A DNA stretch of 64,000 nt, taken from assembly GCA_026129865.1 (NCBI GenBank), contig JAHCHG010000002.1, positions 488,508-552,507 on the forward strand. Reading direction: 5' to 3'. This stretch comes from Pyrinomonadaceae bacterium (lineage in GTDB: Bacteria > Acidobacteriota > Blastocatellia > Pyrinomonadales > Pyrinomonadaceae). Below, one piece after another: positions 38,887 through 48,304 of this stretch (its first letter is position 1; every line of letters begins with the position of its first letter). The translations under genes and the position numbers were made by a program. Under the pieces are notes generated by a model. It did no database searches. It was not told where the DNA came from and saw only the letters and a program-made list of their open reading frames with translations.

Positions 38887-40404
38887 ATGATCCGCCGCGT
38901 ATTTCTTCTTTATTTTATTTGTTGTTTTCTTTGCGTTTACACGATTGCCGCCGGGCAATTTACTGCGGATCTGGTTATCCTGAACGGCAAGATCAGGACG
39001 CTGGATGACAAGTCGCCGGTTGTCGAAGCGGCGGCGGTTAAGGACGGAAAGATCGCCGCAACCGGTTCGACGGCTGTCATTCGAAAATTGGCGGGCGCAA
39101 AAACTAAGATGATCGATGCCGGCGGCAAACTCGTTCTCCCGGGATTTAATGACAGTCATGTACATTTCTTAGGAATCGGCAGCGCGTTTTTTTCGGTCGA
39201 CCTACGCCGCGCCGGTTCGCTTGAACATCTTTTATCAAAAATTAAGTTTAACGCGAGATTTATACCGGAAGGTCAATGGATACTCGGCAGCGGCTGGAAC
39301 TCTAAAAGCTGGAAAAATGACGATTTACCGCGGCGGGAATCGCTTGACACCGCCGCGCCGGGAAATCCGGTTTTGCTTTATTCGGACGATTATCGATTAG
39401 CCGTTGCAAACTCGGCTGCGCTCAAACTTGCCGGGTACGACAAACCTTCGAAGATCATTAAAAACGGCGTTATCGAGCGAAACGCGGACGGATCGCCGAC
39501 GGGAATCCTGCGCGGCGACGCGATCGCATATCTTCGCGCTTTGGGACCAAAGCTTGCTGACAAACAGGAACTTGAGGCGCTTGAAACGGCGACGAACTAT
39601 GCTGCGAGCCTCGGCGTAACTAGCGTCCACGACGTACATTCCGACGACATCACGCCTTTGATGACGGAACTCGAAAAAAGCGGAAAGCTTAAAACCCGCG
39701 TCTATGACTGCATCAGCCTGACCAAATGGAAAGAGCTGAATGACGCCGGAATTGCCGCTGCCTCTGGATCGCCGATGATCCGGCGCGGATGTTTGAAACA
39801 TTTTTCCGATGGCGATCCAGAGGTAATTCCCGATCTGCTTGCAATGATGATCCCGGCTGATAAAGCCGGTCTTCAGATCGCAGTTCACGCGATCGGACCG
39901 CGGGCGAACAACGTGGTTCTTGAACTTTTGGATCAAATTATTAAACGCAACGGTTCGCGCGACCGCAGATTTCGCGTCGAACACGCGCATAATTTCAGCT
40001 CTGTCGACGGACGCAGATTCTCCGCGCTCCGCGCAATTGCATCGATGCAGCCGCATCTTTTCGGCGGCGGCGAACCTTATCGATCGCTTTTGCAGTCAAA
40101 TACGAGGCTTGCTTTCGGCAGCGACGCGTCGATCACCGATCTTGACCCGCTGCTGGGTATTCACGCGGCAGTAAACAGCGGCGCAGAACGATCTATTTCG
40201 GTTGAAGACGCGGTTCGTGCATACACATTGGGTTCCGCGTACGCCGAGTATCAGGAAAATGTGAAAGGTTCGATAAGCATTGGCAAACTAGCGGATCTTG
40301 TTATTTTGTCCGACGACATTTTTGTTGTTCCGAATAGCAAGATTCGCGAGGCTAGAGTTTTGACGACGATCTTAGACGGAAAGATCGTTTATGAAGCGAA
40401 ATAG
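38887..40404 (+). CDS. Secreted amidohydrolase, YtcJ-like
   Basis: This is an amidohydrolase of about 505 residues with a signal peptide (MIRRVFLLYFICCFLCVYTI), so it is exported. The metal-binding motif is FNDSHVHFLG. Later blocks are HAIGPRANN, VEHAHNF and AFGSDASITDLDP, and the C-terminal part is ISIGKLADLVILSDDIF, as in the amidohydrolase 3 (YtcJ/NfdA) family. These enzymes cleave N-formyl or amide groups, and the substrate is unknown. I chose the ATG at 38887 because it gives a clean signal peptide. The frame extends to 38848. Confidence 0.85.
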   Translation: MIRRVFLLYFICCFLCVYTIAAGQFTADLVILNGKIRTLDDKSPVVEAAAVKDGKIAATGSTAVIRKLAGAKTKMIDAGGKLVLPGFNDSHVHFLGIGSAFFSVDLRRAGSLEHLLSKIKFNARFIPEGQWILGSGWNSKSWKNDDLPRRESLDTAAPGNPVLLYSDDYRLAVANSAALKLAGYDKPSKIIKNGVIERNADGSPTGILRGDAIAYLRALGPKLADKQELEALETATNYAASLGVTSVHDVHSDDITPLMTELEKSGKLKTRVYDCISLTKWKELNDAGIAAASGSPMIRRGCLKHFSDGDPEVIPDLLAMMIPADKAGLQIAVHAIGPRANNVVLELLDQIIKRNGSRDRRFRVEHAHNFSSVDGRRFSALRAIASMQPHLFGGGEPYRSLLQSNTRLAFGSDASITDLDPLLGIHAAVNSGAERSISVEDAVRAYTLGSAYAEYQENVKGSISIGKLADLVILSDDIFVVPNSKIREARVLTTILDGKIVYEAK

Positions 40405-40416
40405 ATTATCTATTTT

Positions 40417-40808
40417 TTGGAAATTTTATTAATAACGACGGTCGCGGCGGCAATTGGCGCTGCGCAAACCCCTCAAAAGACCGAAACGTAATGGCTGCGA
40501 ATCGAAAGCGCGCAAACTAAGTCTCGTTCGCCCTCTGACCGCGCCCGAATTTTCTTCATTTATTGCGTGACTTTCACAGCTTAGGTATTCACGTCCGAAT
40601 ATGCTTTCAAATGCTGGCAAACGGCGACATCGGTGATATTATTGTTTTGTCCCGTTCGGACAAAGAGTTTACAAGATCGTGCATCGAAGCCGTTAAAAAG
40701 ATCCGGTTCATTCCGGTTCAACTCGACGGTAAAAATGTCGATTCGTTTCAAAATACAAGTTTTATGGCGACGTTCAATTCGATCTCGCCAATGTTGATCA
40801 GGAGATAA
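40417..40808 (+). pseudogene. Degenerate TonB C-terminal domain protein
   Basis: The last ~75 codons read as a TonB C-terminal domain: GIHVRICFQMLANGDIGDII, then TRSCIEAVKKIRFIPVQLDG. In another frame, upstream, a signal-peptide-like stretch LEILLITTVAAAIGAAQT starts with TTG at 40417 and ends at an in-frame TAA at 40489. The two parts are not in one frame, so a once intact secreted TonB_C protein has probably been broken by a stop and frameshifts. Alternatively only the 3' part is translated. This fills the 412-base gap before the DUF4920 gene. Confidence 0.5.
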
Positions 40809-40816
40809 ATTAATAT

Positions 40817-41347
40817 ATGAAGATTATTTTTACCATTGCATTTGTTCTTTTAGCGTTTTCTTTCAGCGCATTCGCGCAGGATAAAATGGAAAACATGGAT
40901 AAAGCGAAACCGACCGATGCCGACAAGGTCGCAGAATTTAACAAAGACGGCAAGATCGTGCGCGGCGCGGCGCTTGGAAATTCAAAAAAAGTTTCGCTGG
41001 CAAAAGTTTTGGAAGATCCGGGCAAATTTGCCGGACAAACCGTTCGCGTTGAAGGCGTTATCGTTCGCTCGTGCAAGATGGAAGGCTGCTGGATGGAGCT
41101 TGCGCCGGATCTTGCCGGAAAATCCGTTCGCGTGAAATTCAAAGATCACAGCTTCTTCATTCCGCTCCAGTCCGCGGGCTTTCTTGCAAAGGCTGAAGGA
41201 GTTTTCTCCGTGAAAACGCTTTCGAAAGAAGAAGTAGATCATCTAGTGAATGACGACGGCGCGAAATTTGAAAATATCAACGAAGACGGAACGGTGACCG
41301 AGGTCGCTTTTGAAGCGTCGGGTGTCGAACTCCGCAAAGCCAAGTAA
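40817..41347 (+). CDS. DUF4920 secreted protein
   Basis: This 176-residue exported protein has a signal peptide ending SAFAQ. It then has the DUF4920 pattern KFAGQTVRVEGVIVRSCKME followed by GCWMELAP, an OB-fold-like domain whose two cysteines (CKMEGC) may bind a metal. The C-terminal part is acidic. Function unknown. The neighbours are not informative. A terminator follows. Confidence 0.8.
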   Translation: MKIIFTIAFVLLAFSFSAFAQDKMENMDKAKPTDADKVAEFNKDGKIVRGAALGNSKKVSLAKVLEDPGKFAGQTVRVEGVIVRSCKMEGCWMELAPDLAGKSVRVKFKDHSFFIPLQSAGFLAKAEGVFSVKTLSKEEVDHLVNDDGAKFENINEDGTVTEVAFEASGVELRKAK

Positions 41348-41364
41348 CTTGCATTAATTTTTTG

Positions 41365-41395
41365 GAGAAAGTCCGCTGCGGGCTTTCTCTTTTTC
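41365..41395 (+). terminator. Rho-independent terminator after DUF4920 gene
   Basis: An 11-base stem, gagaaagtccg and cgggctttctc (one G-T pair), with a 3-base loop is followed by tttttc. Confidence 0.82.
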
Positions 41396-41433
41396 AGCTT
41401 CCCCTTCCGGTTTCATAATCGAGGTTTTTATTT

Positions 41434-42213
41434 ATGAAAACGAAACTCACATTTTTCTTTTTTTCGCTGATCTTTTCCCTTTGCGCCTCGGCGCAGACCT
41501 ATGCCGGGTCGTCCATCAGCGGGAAGCTGCTCGATTCTTCAAACCGGGCTGTCGCGTATACGGAGATCGAACTCGTTTCTCTAGATGAACGCGCTGATCG
41601 AAGGATTCTGGCGATCACGAATTCTTTTGGAAAATTCGTTTTTTCGGAAATTCCGCCGGGAAAATACACTTTGAGCATAAATTTCAATGAAAAACCGACG
41701 GAGATGTCGCCTTACTCGACGATATTTTATCCGACAACTTCCGATCGAACCGGTGCGAAAATTTTCGAGATCGAAGAAGGAACGAAAATAACTGCTGTAA
41801 ATTTTAAGCTGACGCCGAAATTGGTCGAACGAAGAATAGTCGGGCAGGTCGTATGGGAAAACGGCGATCCGGTTTCCGACGCTTTCATTTATATAAACGA
41901 CGCCGAATATGACGACACTTTCGGATTGACCGACCTGCGCACCGATGAATCGGGTAATTTTGTCCTGAAGGCGTTCGAGAATCGGAACTATCAGGTCGGC
42001 GCTGTTCTGTTTGAAAAATCGGGAAAAACTCTGCTCGACGCGGTCGGACCGATAATGGCTTCGGCACGTTCCGAAGTGTTTTTACTGAACAACAAGACGG
42101 AAAAAGTGATGCTGGTTTTGAAAACTCCCGCAGGCGAAGAGAAACCGGTCAACAAAAATGTCGGAAAAGCTGATCCAAACCGGAAAACCTATGGTAGAAT
42201 CGCGAAAAATTAG
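41434..42213 (+). CDS. Secreted carboxypeptidase-regulatory-like protein
   Basis: This 259-residue exported protein has signal peptide MKTKLTFFFFSLIFSLCASA and two beta-sandwich CarboxypepD_reg/CNA-B-like domains. The first starts SISGKLLDSSNRAVAYTEIE, the second IVGQVVWENGDPVSDAFIYI. These domains serve as structural modules in Acidobacteriota surface proteins. No catalytic domain is present. It is followed by a small membrane protein 15 bases later. Confidence 0.75.
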   Translation: MKTKLTFFFFSLIFSLCASAQTYAGSSISGKLLDSSNRAVAYTEIELVSLDERADRRILAITNSFGKFVFSEIPPGKYTLSINFNEKPTEMSPYSTIFYPTTSDRTGAKIFEIEEGTKITAVNFKLTPKLVERRIVGQVVWENGDPVSDAFIYINDAEYDDTFGLTDLRTDESGNFVLKAFENRNYQVGAVLFEKSGKTLLDAVGPIMASARSEVFLLNNKTEKVMLVLKTPAGEEKPVNKNVGKADPNRKTYGRIAKN

Positions 42214-42228
42214 TCTAGGGAGAAATCT

Positions 42229-42450
42229 ATGTTCGCGAAAATTGCTTTGGGTTTAGGTATCGCCGGTATTTTGATCGGCGGCTTGGTTTTGATAATCTCG
42301 TTGATCCTTCCGCTTGCGACCGACGGGCGAACAAGCTGGGAAGAGGCGCTGATCGGGATAATCCCGGGCGCCGTTGTTTTGATATTTAGTTTTCTAATCG
42401 CCGCCGTCGGCGCGGTGCTGCTTTTTATGAACCGGAAAAAGAAATCTTAA
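42229..42450 (+). CDS. Small two-helix membrane protein
   Basis: This 73-residue protein has two helices (IALGLGIAGILIGGLVLIIS and IIPGAVVLIFSFLIAAVGAV) and a terminal basic RKKKS. A ribosome binding site, agggaga, precedes the ATG at 42229. No family is recognised. It lies between a secreted protein and dusB. Confidence 0.6.
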   Translation: MFAKIALGLGIAGILIGGLVLIISLILPLATDGRTSWEEALIGIIPGAVVLIFSFLIAAVGAVLLFMNRKKKS

Positions 42451-42523
42451 TTTGGATTTTTCCGGTTGTTTTGATGAACGATCAGGTTCCGCGGAAGGAC
42501 ATAGGTCTTTCCGCAATTTTTTG

Positions 42524-43636
42524 ATGAAACCGTTTAAGATTAAAAACATTTCGATCGACCCGCCGCTCGTGCTTTCGCCGATGGCAGGCGTTACCGACTT
42601 TAGTTTTCGCCGTTTGATAAAAGCGCGCGGCGGGGTCGGTCTGTCGGTTTCGGAATTTATCTCAGTCGAAGGTTTGACGCGGCACAACCCGAAAGCCAAG
42701 CGCCAAATGCGTTTCGATGAAATGGAACGTCCGTTCGCGGTTCAGATATTCGGCGGCGAGGTTAATCGAATGGTTTTGGGCGCCCAAATGGCTGAAGACG
42801 TGGGCGCGGACATTTTGGACGTCAATTGCGGCTGTCCGGCTCCGAAGGTCGTTAAAAAAGGCGGCGGTTCAGGACTTCTGAAAGACCTTCCGAACCTTGA
42901 AACCATTCTCACGGAAATAAAGAAGAACATCTCAATACCGTTGACCTTAAAGATCAGAATCGGTTTTTCGGACTCGACTATCAACGCCATTGAAGTGGCA
43001 AAAATGGCGGAACAATGCGGCGTCGAGCATCTTCAGGTTCACGGGCGGACACGCGAACAGGGTTACAAAGGCGAAGCGAACTGGGACGTTATCAGAGCTG
43101 TAAAAGAGGCTGTGTCGATCCCGGTTTCGGGAAACGGCGATGTTACATCGGTGAAATTTGCGCTTGATAAATTTAAGGAAACCGGCGTCGACGGAATTTT
43201 GATCGGTCGCGGCGCAATGCAGAATCCGTGGATATTCCGTCAGATCAACGATGCGTTGAACGGCGACGAACCGTATCAGCCGACGTTCGAAGACAAGCAG
43301 GTGGTTCTGCTTGAATTTTTCGAACTGCTGCGCGAAGACATGCCCGAACTTCCGGCGCTTGGAAAAATGAAGCAGCTCGCCGGACAATTTACGAAAGGAT
43401 TGGTCGGCGGTGCGCAGTTTCGGCAAACGCTTTATCATTCGCATTCTGCGCAGGAAATTTTGGACAATATTGGAAACTATTTTGCTGCATTGGACGTGAA
43501 ACAAACGTACGGCGACGGCAATGTCGAAGCGGGAACGGATTCGGATCTCCAGTTTGATTCGTGCGGCGATCCGAGCCGGGAAAGAACTTCTTCCCGGATC
43601 GATCAAAAGTCGCGGAATATTGCAGCCGCATCTTAA
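42524..43636 (+). CDS. dusB: tRNA-dihydrouridine synthase
   Basis: This 370-residue flavoenzyme reduces uridines in tRNA. Motifs are SPMAGVTDFSFRRLIKARGG at the N-terminus, VNCGCPAPKVVKKGGGSGLL with the catalytic cysteine, HGRTREQGYKGEANW and GIGRGAMQNPW-like GILIGRGAMQNPW. The length and motif order fit DusB. I chose the ATG at 42524, which avoids a 24-residue extension that does not resemble the family. The 3' tail of about 30 residues is low in homology. Confidence 0.88.
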   Translation: MKPFKIKNISIDPPLVLSPMAGVTDFSFRRLIKARGGVGLSVSEFISVEGLTRHNPKAKRQMRFDEMERPFAVQIFGGEVNRMVLGAQMAEDVGADILDVNCGCPAPKVVKKGGGSGLLKDLPNLETILTEIKKNISIPLTLKIRIGFSDSTINAIEVAKMAEQCGVEHLQVHGRTREQGYKGEANWDVIRAVKEAVSIPVSGNGDVTSVKFALDKFKETGVDGILIGRGAMQNPWIFRQINDALNGDEPYQPTFEDKQVVLLEFFELLREDMPELPALGKMKQLAGQFTKGLVGGAQFRQTLYHSHSAQEILDNIGNYFAALDVKQTYGDGNVEAGTDSDLQFDSCGDPSRERTSSRIDQKSRNIAAAS

Positions 43637-43658
43637 ATTTTCTCAGAGGTACAAATTA

Positions 43659-44504
43659 ATGAAAACTATAAAGATCCTGGCGATATCCTCGCTCTTCGTA
43701 TGTGTCTTTTCTATGATCGCTTCCGCGCAAAAACTTAAACCGGAAGAAGTGATCGCAAAACATTTAGAATCGATCGGCTCGGCTGAAAAACGCGGTTCGA
43801 TAAAATCCATGATCGCCGTCGGCGATGTAAAGGTGAAATTTATCACGCAAAAGAATCATCCGGCTGATGGAAGGATCGTCATGGCGTCTGACGGGTCGAA
43901 AAATTTTCTCGGCATGAACCTTAACGCTGTCGATTATCCGCTCGAAAAATTCAGTTTTGACGGAAATAAGCCCAAGGTCGGTTTTGTCCGTACAAATACA
44001 CGGTCCGTTTTGGGAAATTTCGTCCTCTCAAACGGAATGCTGCTTGAACAGAGCCTGCTCGGCGGTTCCCTGACTACCTCGTGGGCTCCACTGAATCAGT
44101 CAGAAAAGAAAGGAAAATTTACGTCGGAGGGGTCGAAAAAGATCGACGGCAAAGAAACTTACGCGATCGGCTTTTCGGTAAAGGGCGGCGGCGATCTTGA
44201 TGTTACGATGTATTTCGACAAGACAACGTTTCGCCACGTTCGCACCGAATACAAACGAACTTCTCCGGCGGGCATCGGAACAAATCCTAATCAGTCAGCC
44301 GGTTTTTCGGAAACTCGATACAAACTGGTCGAAGATTTTTCGGATCACAGGGAAGTCGAAGGGTTGACGTTGCCGCATTCATACAAAATTCTATATTCTG
44401 TAAGCGGTCAGAACGGAACTACCGAGATCGAATGGACGGCAAGTTTAACCGAGTTTGGATTTAATCAAACCTTGGAAGATTCAACTTTCGATGCCGAAAA
44501 GTAA
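43659..44504 (+). CDS. Secreted LolA-like protein
   Basis: This 281-residue exported protein has signal peptide MKTIKILAISSLFVCVFSMI cleaved after SAQ. The rest resembles the LolA/LolB lipoprotein-carrier fold (KIDGKETYAIGFSVKGGGDL and DVTMYFDKTTFRHVRTEYK). The ATG at 43659 has an upstream agaggt ribosome binding site. Several similar secreted proteins occur in this window (45031, 49724), so a small family exists in this genome. Function unknown. Confidence 0.65.
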   Translation: MKTIKILAISSLFVCVFSMIASAQKLKPEEVIAKHLESIGSAEKRGSIKSMIAVGDVKVKFITQKNHPADGRIVMASDGSKNFLGMNLNAVDYPLEKFSFDGNKPKVGFVRTNTRSVLGNFVLSNGMLLEQSLLGGSLTTSWAPLNQSEKKGKFTSEGSKKIDGKETYAIGFSVKGGGDLDVTMYFDKTTFRHVRTEYKRTSPAGIGTNPNQSAGFSETRYKLVEDFSDHREVEGLTLPHSYKILYSVSGQNGTTEIEWTASLTEFGFNQTLEDSTFDAEK

Positions 44505-44524
44505 TTAAAACTTCTTAATGTTAC

Positions 44525-44561
44525 GGCGGCGTAGTCTTTTTCGATCTCGCCGCCTTTTTTT
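44525..44561 (+). terminator. Terminator after LolA-like gene
   Basis: A 7-base stem, ggcggcg and cgccgcc, with a 16-base loop is followed by ttttttta. It lies just before the next ATG at 44569. Confidence 0.75.
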
Positions 44562-44568
44562 ATGTCTT

Positions 44569-45009
44569 ATGAGAATTTTCATTATTTTGACTTTCGTATT
44601 CTTCTCGGTGCCGCTTATTTGCAATGCACAGGCGAAAACGGAAACGTCTTCGAACAAAAGCTTTGTTAAATCAAGCGCGGCATACGCCGAGGTTTTGCTT
44701 CGGCGAACCGAGCTTGAGGCAGATTTGGAAGAACTGCTCGTTGCCTATACACGCGAATTTCCGGCTGTTAAGGAAACCCAGCTTCAGATCGACCTTTTGA
44801 ACGCGGAACTTGTGAAGTTGTTCGCGACAAAGATCGAAGAAAAGGAAAAGCTCACGCTGGCTCTTGGGAAGCTGATAATCAGAAAAGTTGAGCTCGAGAA
44901 CGACCTTTCAAATTTAAAAAGACAATACGGCGACGAACATCCAAGCGTTAAAAAGGCGCAGCGAAAGGTCCTGGTATTTGAGTCCGCGATCAAAGATATC
45001 CTGTTATAA
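44569..45009 (+). CDS. Secreted coiled-coil protein
   Basis: This 146-residue protein has signal peptide MRIFIILTFVFFSVPLICNA followed by an almost continuous helical region. It contains two similar segments, AVKETQLQIDLLNAELV and SVKKAQRKVLVFESAI, each preceded by a helix pair and a Y-x-EFP or YGDEHP turn. This suggests an internal duplication. No catalytic motif is seen. I chose the ATG at 44569 because it gives the signal peptide. Confidence 0.65.
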   Translation: MRIFIILTFVFFSVPLICNAQAKTETSSNKSFVKSSAAYAEVLLRRTELEADLEELLVAYTREFPAVKETQLQIDLLNAELVKLFATKIEEKEKLTLALGKLIIRKVELENDLSNLKRQYGDEHPSVKKAQRKVLVFESAIKDILL

Positions 45010-45030
45010 ATCAGAAATATTGACCCGATC

Positions 45031-46560
45031 ATGATTAAAAACCTGAGAATCATTCACCCTATTTTTATTGTCGTTCTGCTTTTCGCTGCGGGAAGTCCGG
45101 CGCAGTCGCCGTCGAAGATTCTAAAGAATGCGACGAAAGCGTATGGCGGCGAAAAAGCTCTGAAATCTGTTACTTCCTGGAGAAAAAGCGGTTTGATAAC
45201 GCGGCTGAAGGACAATTCCGAAGGCGAATTTCACGCACAGGCGGTTGCGCCGAATCTTTATAATTCGCTTTATGATCTTAACGGATTTGAGATCGAAGTT
45301 GGCTCAAATGGGAAATCGGGCTGGATCCGCGATTCGCGCGAAGGTCTCCGCACTCTTGTTGGCGACGCGAGCCGCGATTTTCAGGCGGAAGTCGAATTTC
45401 GCAATCTTCGCTGGATAGATTACAAAAAACAAAAGATAAAGATCTCATCGGGCGGTCAGGGAACAGTTAACGGAAATCCTGCAAATATCGTGATCTTTAC
45501 GGACCCGAGAGCGGTTTCGCTGAGACTTTTTTTCGATACGGCAGCCTCGCTCCTGGTTCGCGAGGAAATTCCTGCGAACGGTTCGTTTAAGGTGTTTGAA
45601 TATAGCGATTTCCGTCCGGTTAACGGAGTAAAAGAACCTTTTCGGATTGACGCTGAGATCGACGGTGAAAAATATGTGATAGAACTCGACCAGATAATTC
45701 ATAATTTTAAACCGGACGAAAACGATTTCGATTTTCCGCGAATTTCCGGCGAACCGCTTCCCGATATTCCGAAATTGCTTGCCGAACTGCAGACGAACGA
45801 AAACCGTGTCGAAGAGATCTTGGAGGATTATTCGTACAAACAGACAACGGTTCGACGCGAACTGGGAAAAGACGGCGATCTAAGGGTTACAGATACGGAA
45901 ACTTATTTGCTGACCTTTTATAAAGGCAATCGAATTCGCCGTTTGATCGAAAAGAACGGCAAGCCGCTTTCGGCTTCCGACCAGGAAAAAGAGGATCGCG
46001 AGGTGCAGAATCGCGTCAAAGAGATCGAAAAACAGATCGCAAAAGAGCAGGAAAAAAGCGCAGACAAAACTTCTTCCGGAGCGCCCGACGAAAATAGCCG
46101 GCGAATTTCGATCGCCGAAGTTCTGCGGGCGTCAAATTTGATAAATCCGCGCCGCGAACGCTTGAAAAACCGCGACGTTATCGTATTCGATTTTGAACCG
46201 AATCCGGATTTCGATTTTTCGAATGCGCAAAGCCTGCTGAAATTTTTCGGCAAGACCGGCGGCGTTATGTGGATCGATGAGGAAGACAAACAGGTTGCGC
46301 GAATCGAAGCGGAATTGTTCGACAGCTATAAGGTCGGCGGCGGACTGCTCGCCAAACTCCGCAAGGGAGCATCGTTTATTCTCGAACAAGAACGCGTCAA
46401 TGACGAGATCTGGCTGCCGGCAACGGCTGATATAAATCTCTCTGTCCGCGTCCTACTTTTCGGAGGCGTGAAAATTAATCAGGTCATCCGTTCGTACGAT
46501 TACGAAAAATTTCAAACATCCGTCGAAGGTTCGAAGATCGGCGACATCCAGAAACCTTAA
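45031..46560 (+). CDS. Secreted outer-membrane lipoprotein-sorting-like protein
   Basis: This 509-residue exported protein has a signal peptide ending SPAQS. The first half (to about residue 230) has a LolA/LolB-like fold with KILKNATKAYGGEKALKSVT. The second half contains a charged segment of about 60 residues rich in Glu and Lys and a further beta-rich domain (GGVMWIDEEDKQVARIEAEL). It is two bases short of an operon-like link with the LOG gene that follows. Function unknown. Confidence 0.65.
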   Translation: MIKNLRIIHPIFIVVLLFAAGSPAQSPSKILKNATKAYGGEKALKSVTSWRKSGLITRLKDNSEGEFHAQAVAPNLYNSLYDLNGFEIEVGSNGKSGWIRDSREGLRTLVGDASRDFQAEVEFRNLRWIDYKKQKIKISSGGQGTVNGNPANIVIFTDPRAVSLRLFFDTAASLLVREEIPANGSFKVFEYSDFRPVNGVKEPFRIDAEIDGEKYVIELDQIIHNFKPDENDFDFPRISGEPLPDIPKLLAELQTNENRVEEILEDYSYKQTTVRRELGKDGDLRVTDTETYLLTFYKGNRIRRLIEKNGKPLSASDQEKEDREVQNRVKEIEKQIAKEQEKSADKTSSGAPDENSRRISIAEVLRASNLINPRRERLKNRDVIVFDFEPNPDFDFSNAQSLLKFFGKTGGVMWIDEEDKQVARIEAELFDSYKVGGGLLAKLRKGASFILEQERVNDEIWLPATADINLSVRVLLFGGVKINQVIRSYDYEKFQTSVEGSKIGDIQKP

Positions 46561-46568
46561 AAATTTTA

Positions 46569-47324
46569 ATGGACGACCGGATAAAAGAATTGAAAAAGGA
46601 AACCGCGCCGGCAAACGGGTCAACCGAGCGGTTGCTTTTGACAGGTCCGCGCTCGCGTTTAACCGAACTAAAGAACATTTTAAAGATTGGCTGGGAATTT
46701 ATTCGAATTTTCCGCGTTCTGCATTTTATCGGACCATGCGTAACGATTTTCGGTTCTGCAAGGTTCAAGGAAGGTCATGAATATTACGAATTAACACGAC
46801 AGGTCGGCGCACGTCTTGCCAACATTGGTTTTACGGTAATGACCGGCGGAGGTCCGGGATTGATGGAAGCCGCGAACCGCGGAGCTTACGAAGCTGGCGG
46901 AAACTCCGTCGCCTGCGCGATCGAACTCCCGCTGGAACAGGCTGTAAATCCTTACTTACATAAATATTTAAGCGTAAAATATTTTTTCGTGAGAAAGGTT
47001 GCGCTTGTTAAATATTCTTATGCATTTGTCGTAGTTCCAGGCGGATTCGGCACGCTGGATGAACTTTTCGAAGCGCTGACGCTGATTCAGACAAAAAAGA
47101 TCTCCGGTTTTCCTGTTGTCGTTTTGGGAACGGAATATTGGAAAAAGATGATCGAACAGCTTGAGTTTATGGCAGCCGCGAAAAGCATCGATGTAACGGA
47201 TCTGGACCTGCTTCTGGTCACAGATTCGATCGACGAGGCGATCGAACATATTCAGATCCATGCTATTGAAAAATTTAGTGCGAAAGATCAACCGCGGCGG
47301 CTGCGAATACTTGGCGAAGGGTAA
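46569..47324 (+). CDS. LOG family protein (TIGR00730 Rossmann fold)
   Basis: This 251-residue protein has the LOG/lysine decarboxylase-like signature GGGPGLMEAANRGAYEAGG and VVVPGGFGTLDELFEALTL. Members hydrolyse nucleotide-5'-monophosphates such as cytokinin riboside phosphates. The N-terminal 70 residues are an extension before the VTIFGSARF strand. The physiological substrate is unknown. Confidence 0.88.
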   Translation: MDDRIKELKKETAPANGSTERLLLTGPRSRLTELKNILKIGWEFIRIFRVLHFIGPCVTIFGSARFKEGHEYYELTRQVGARLANIGFTVMTGGGPGLMEAANRGAYEAGGNSVACAIELPLEQAVNPYLHKYLSVKYFFVRKVALVKYSYAFVVVPGGFGTLDELFEALTLIQTKKISGFPVVVLGTEYWKKMIEQLEFMAAAKSIDVTDLDLLLVTDSIDEAIEHIQIHAIEKFSAKDQPRRLRILGEG

Positions 47325-47329
47325 GAGAA

Positions 47330-47386
47330 ACGCGGAAATCGTAGAAGGCGGAAAAATGAAAAAATAAAAACACCTTCTACGGTTTT
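47330..47386. terminator. Bidirectional terminator-like hairpin between convergent genes
   Basis: A long inverted repeat pairs cgcggaaatcgtagaagg with ccttctacggttttcgcg around an A-rich loop. It lies between the LOG gene and the anti-sigma gene, which converge. Confidence 0.65.
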
Positions 47387-47411
47387 CGCGAATCGATCGA
47401 GGAGAGTTCGA

Positions 47412-48293
47412 TTAATTTTTCAAGACGATATCGACGCTTTCGCCATTTCGTATGATCGTAATGGTTCTGATACTTATTTGATCGCCGGAGAATTCGCCGG
47501 AATCGATCTTTCTACCGTTGACGGCTAGAATCGAATCGCCAACCCGAATGCCCGAACGTTCCGCCAGGCTGTTTTTCGCCACCGATATAACTTTACCGTC
47601 CTCTGCGTCGATTCCTGAGATCTTTAGAACTTCGGTCAAACTGCTTATGGTAGTCCGGTTCGGATTCGGAACGACCTCGATCGGGCGGTTCGTATTAAAC
47701 TCCGGCTGAATCACCGGCGGAACTGAAGTAACCGCAAGATCGCGCGAACCTCCGCCTTCGTCAACATTTTTCTCCGAAGAGCTCGCCGGTCGCTTCTGAC
47801 GCACGGGCATTTTTCGAGTCTCCAAATCAGCTTCCGGCGCCGGGGCATTGACCGACGCATTCGATTCCGTAAAACTATTCGCCGGCTGCGGCATTGCCGA
47901 GATCTCTTTCGCAGGCTGAATTTGCGGATCTTGCGGACGCGCCGCCGAACTCGAATCGACACGGTCGTTCCCGCCGTTCCTAATAATAAACAATCCGCCG
48001 ATCGCCACAGCCGAAACTATTAACAGCACGGAGGCAAACGGCAAAATATATCGAAAAGATAAAAAGAACGGAATTCTTTGATTTTCTTCCTTTTGCCGCG
48101 CGATTCGCGCGCGGACCTGAAAATCAAAATCTTTCGGAGCTTCGACACGCGGCAATCCCTGCAGCATGGCGCTTACGCGACTCTGCGACGTTTGAAAATC
48201 GCGGCAATCGGCGCAGTTTTTGCTATGCTGCCTCGCTGCCCGCGTCAGTAAATCTACTGATTCAAATTCATTTTGAAATTCCTGACAATTCAT
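47412..48293 (-). CDS. Anti-sigma factor with zinc-finger and PDZ domains
   Basis: This 293-residue membrane protein has an N-terminal HX3CX2C motif (ARQHSKNCADCRDF) typical of zinc-binding anti-sigma factors. One membrane helix follows at about 85-107 (YILPFASVLLIVSAVAIGGL), then a Ser/Pro-rich periplasmic linker. A C-terminal PDZ-like domain is at about 205-290 (NSLAERSGIRVGDSILAVNG). It lies 11 bases downstream of the ECF sigma gene. The PDZ domain suggests sensing of unfolded or misfolded periplasmic proteins, by analogy with RseA/RseP systems, but is itself unusual in an anti-sigma factor. Confidence 0.82.
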   Translation of the reverse strand: MNCQEFQNEFESVDLLTRAARQHSKNCADCRDFQTSQSRVSAMLQGLPRVEAPKDFDFQVRARIARQKEENQRIPFFLSFRYILPFASVLLIVSAVAIGGLFIIRNGGNDRVDSSSAARPQDPQIQPAKEISAMPQPANSFTESNASVNAPAPEADLETRKMPVRQKRPASSSEKNVDEGGGSRDLAVTSVPPVIQPEFNTNRPIEVVPNPNRTTISSLTEVLKISGIDAEDGKVISVAKNSLAERSGIRVGDSILAVNGRKIDSGEFSGDQISIRTITIIRNGESVDIVLKN

Positions 48294-48304
48294 AAAAGTT
48301 AGAT

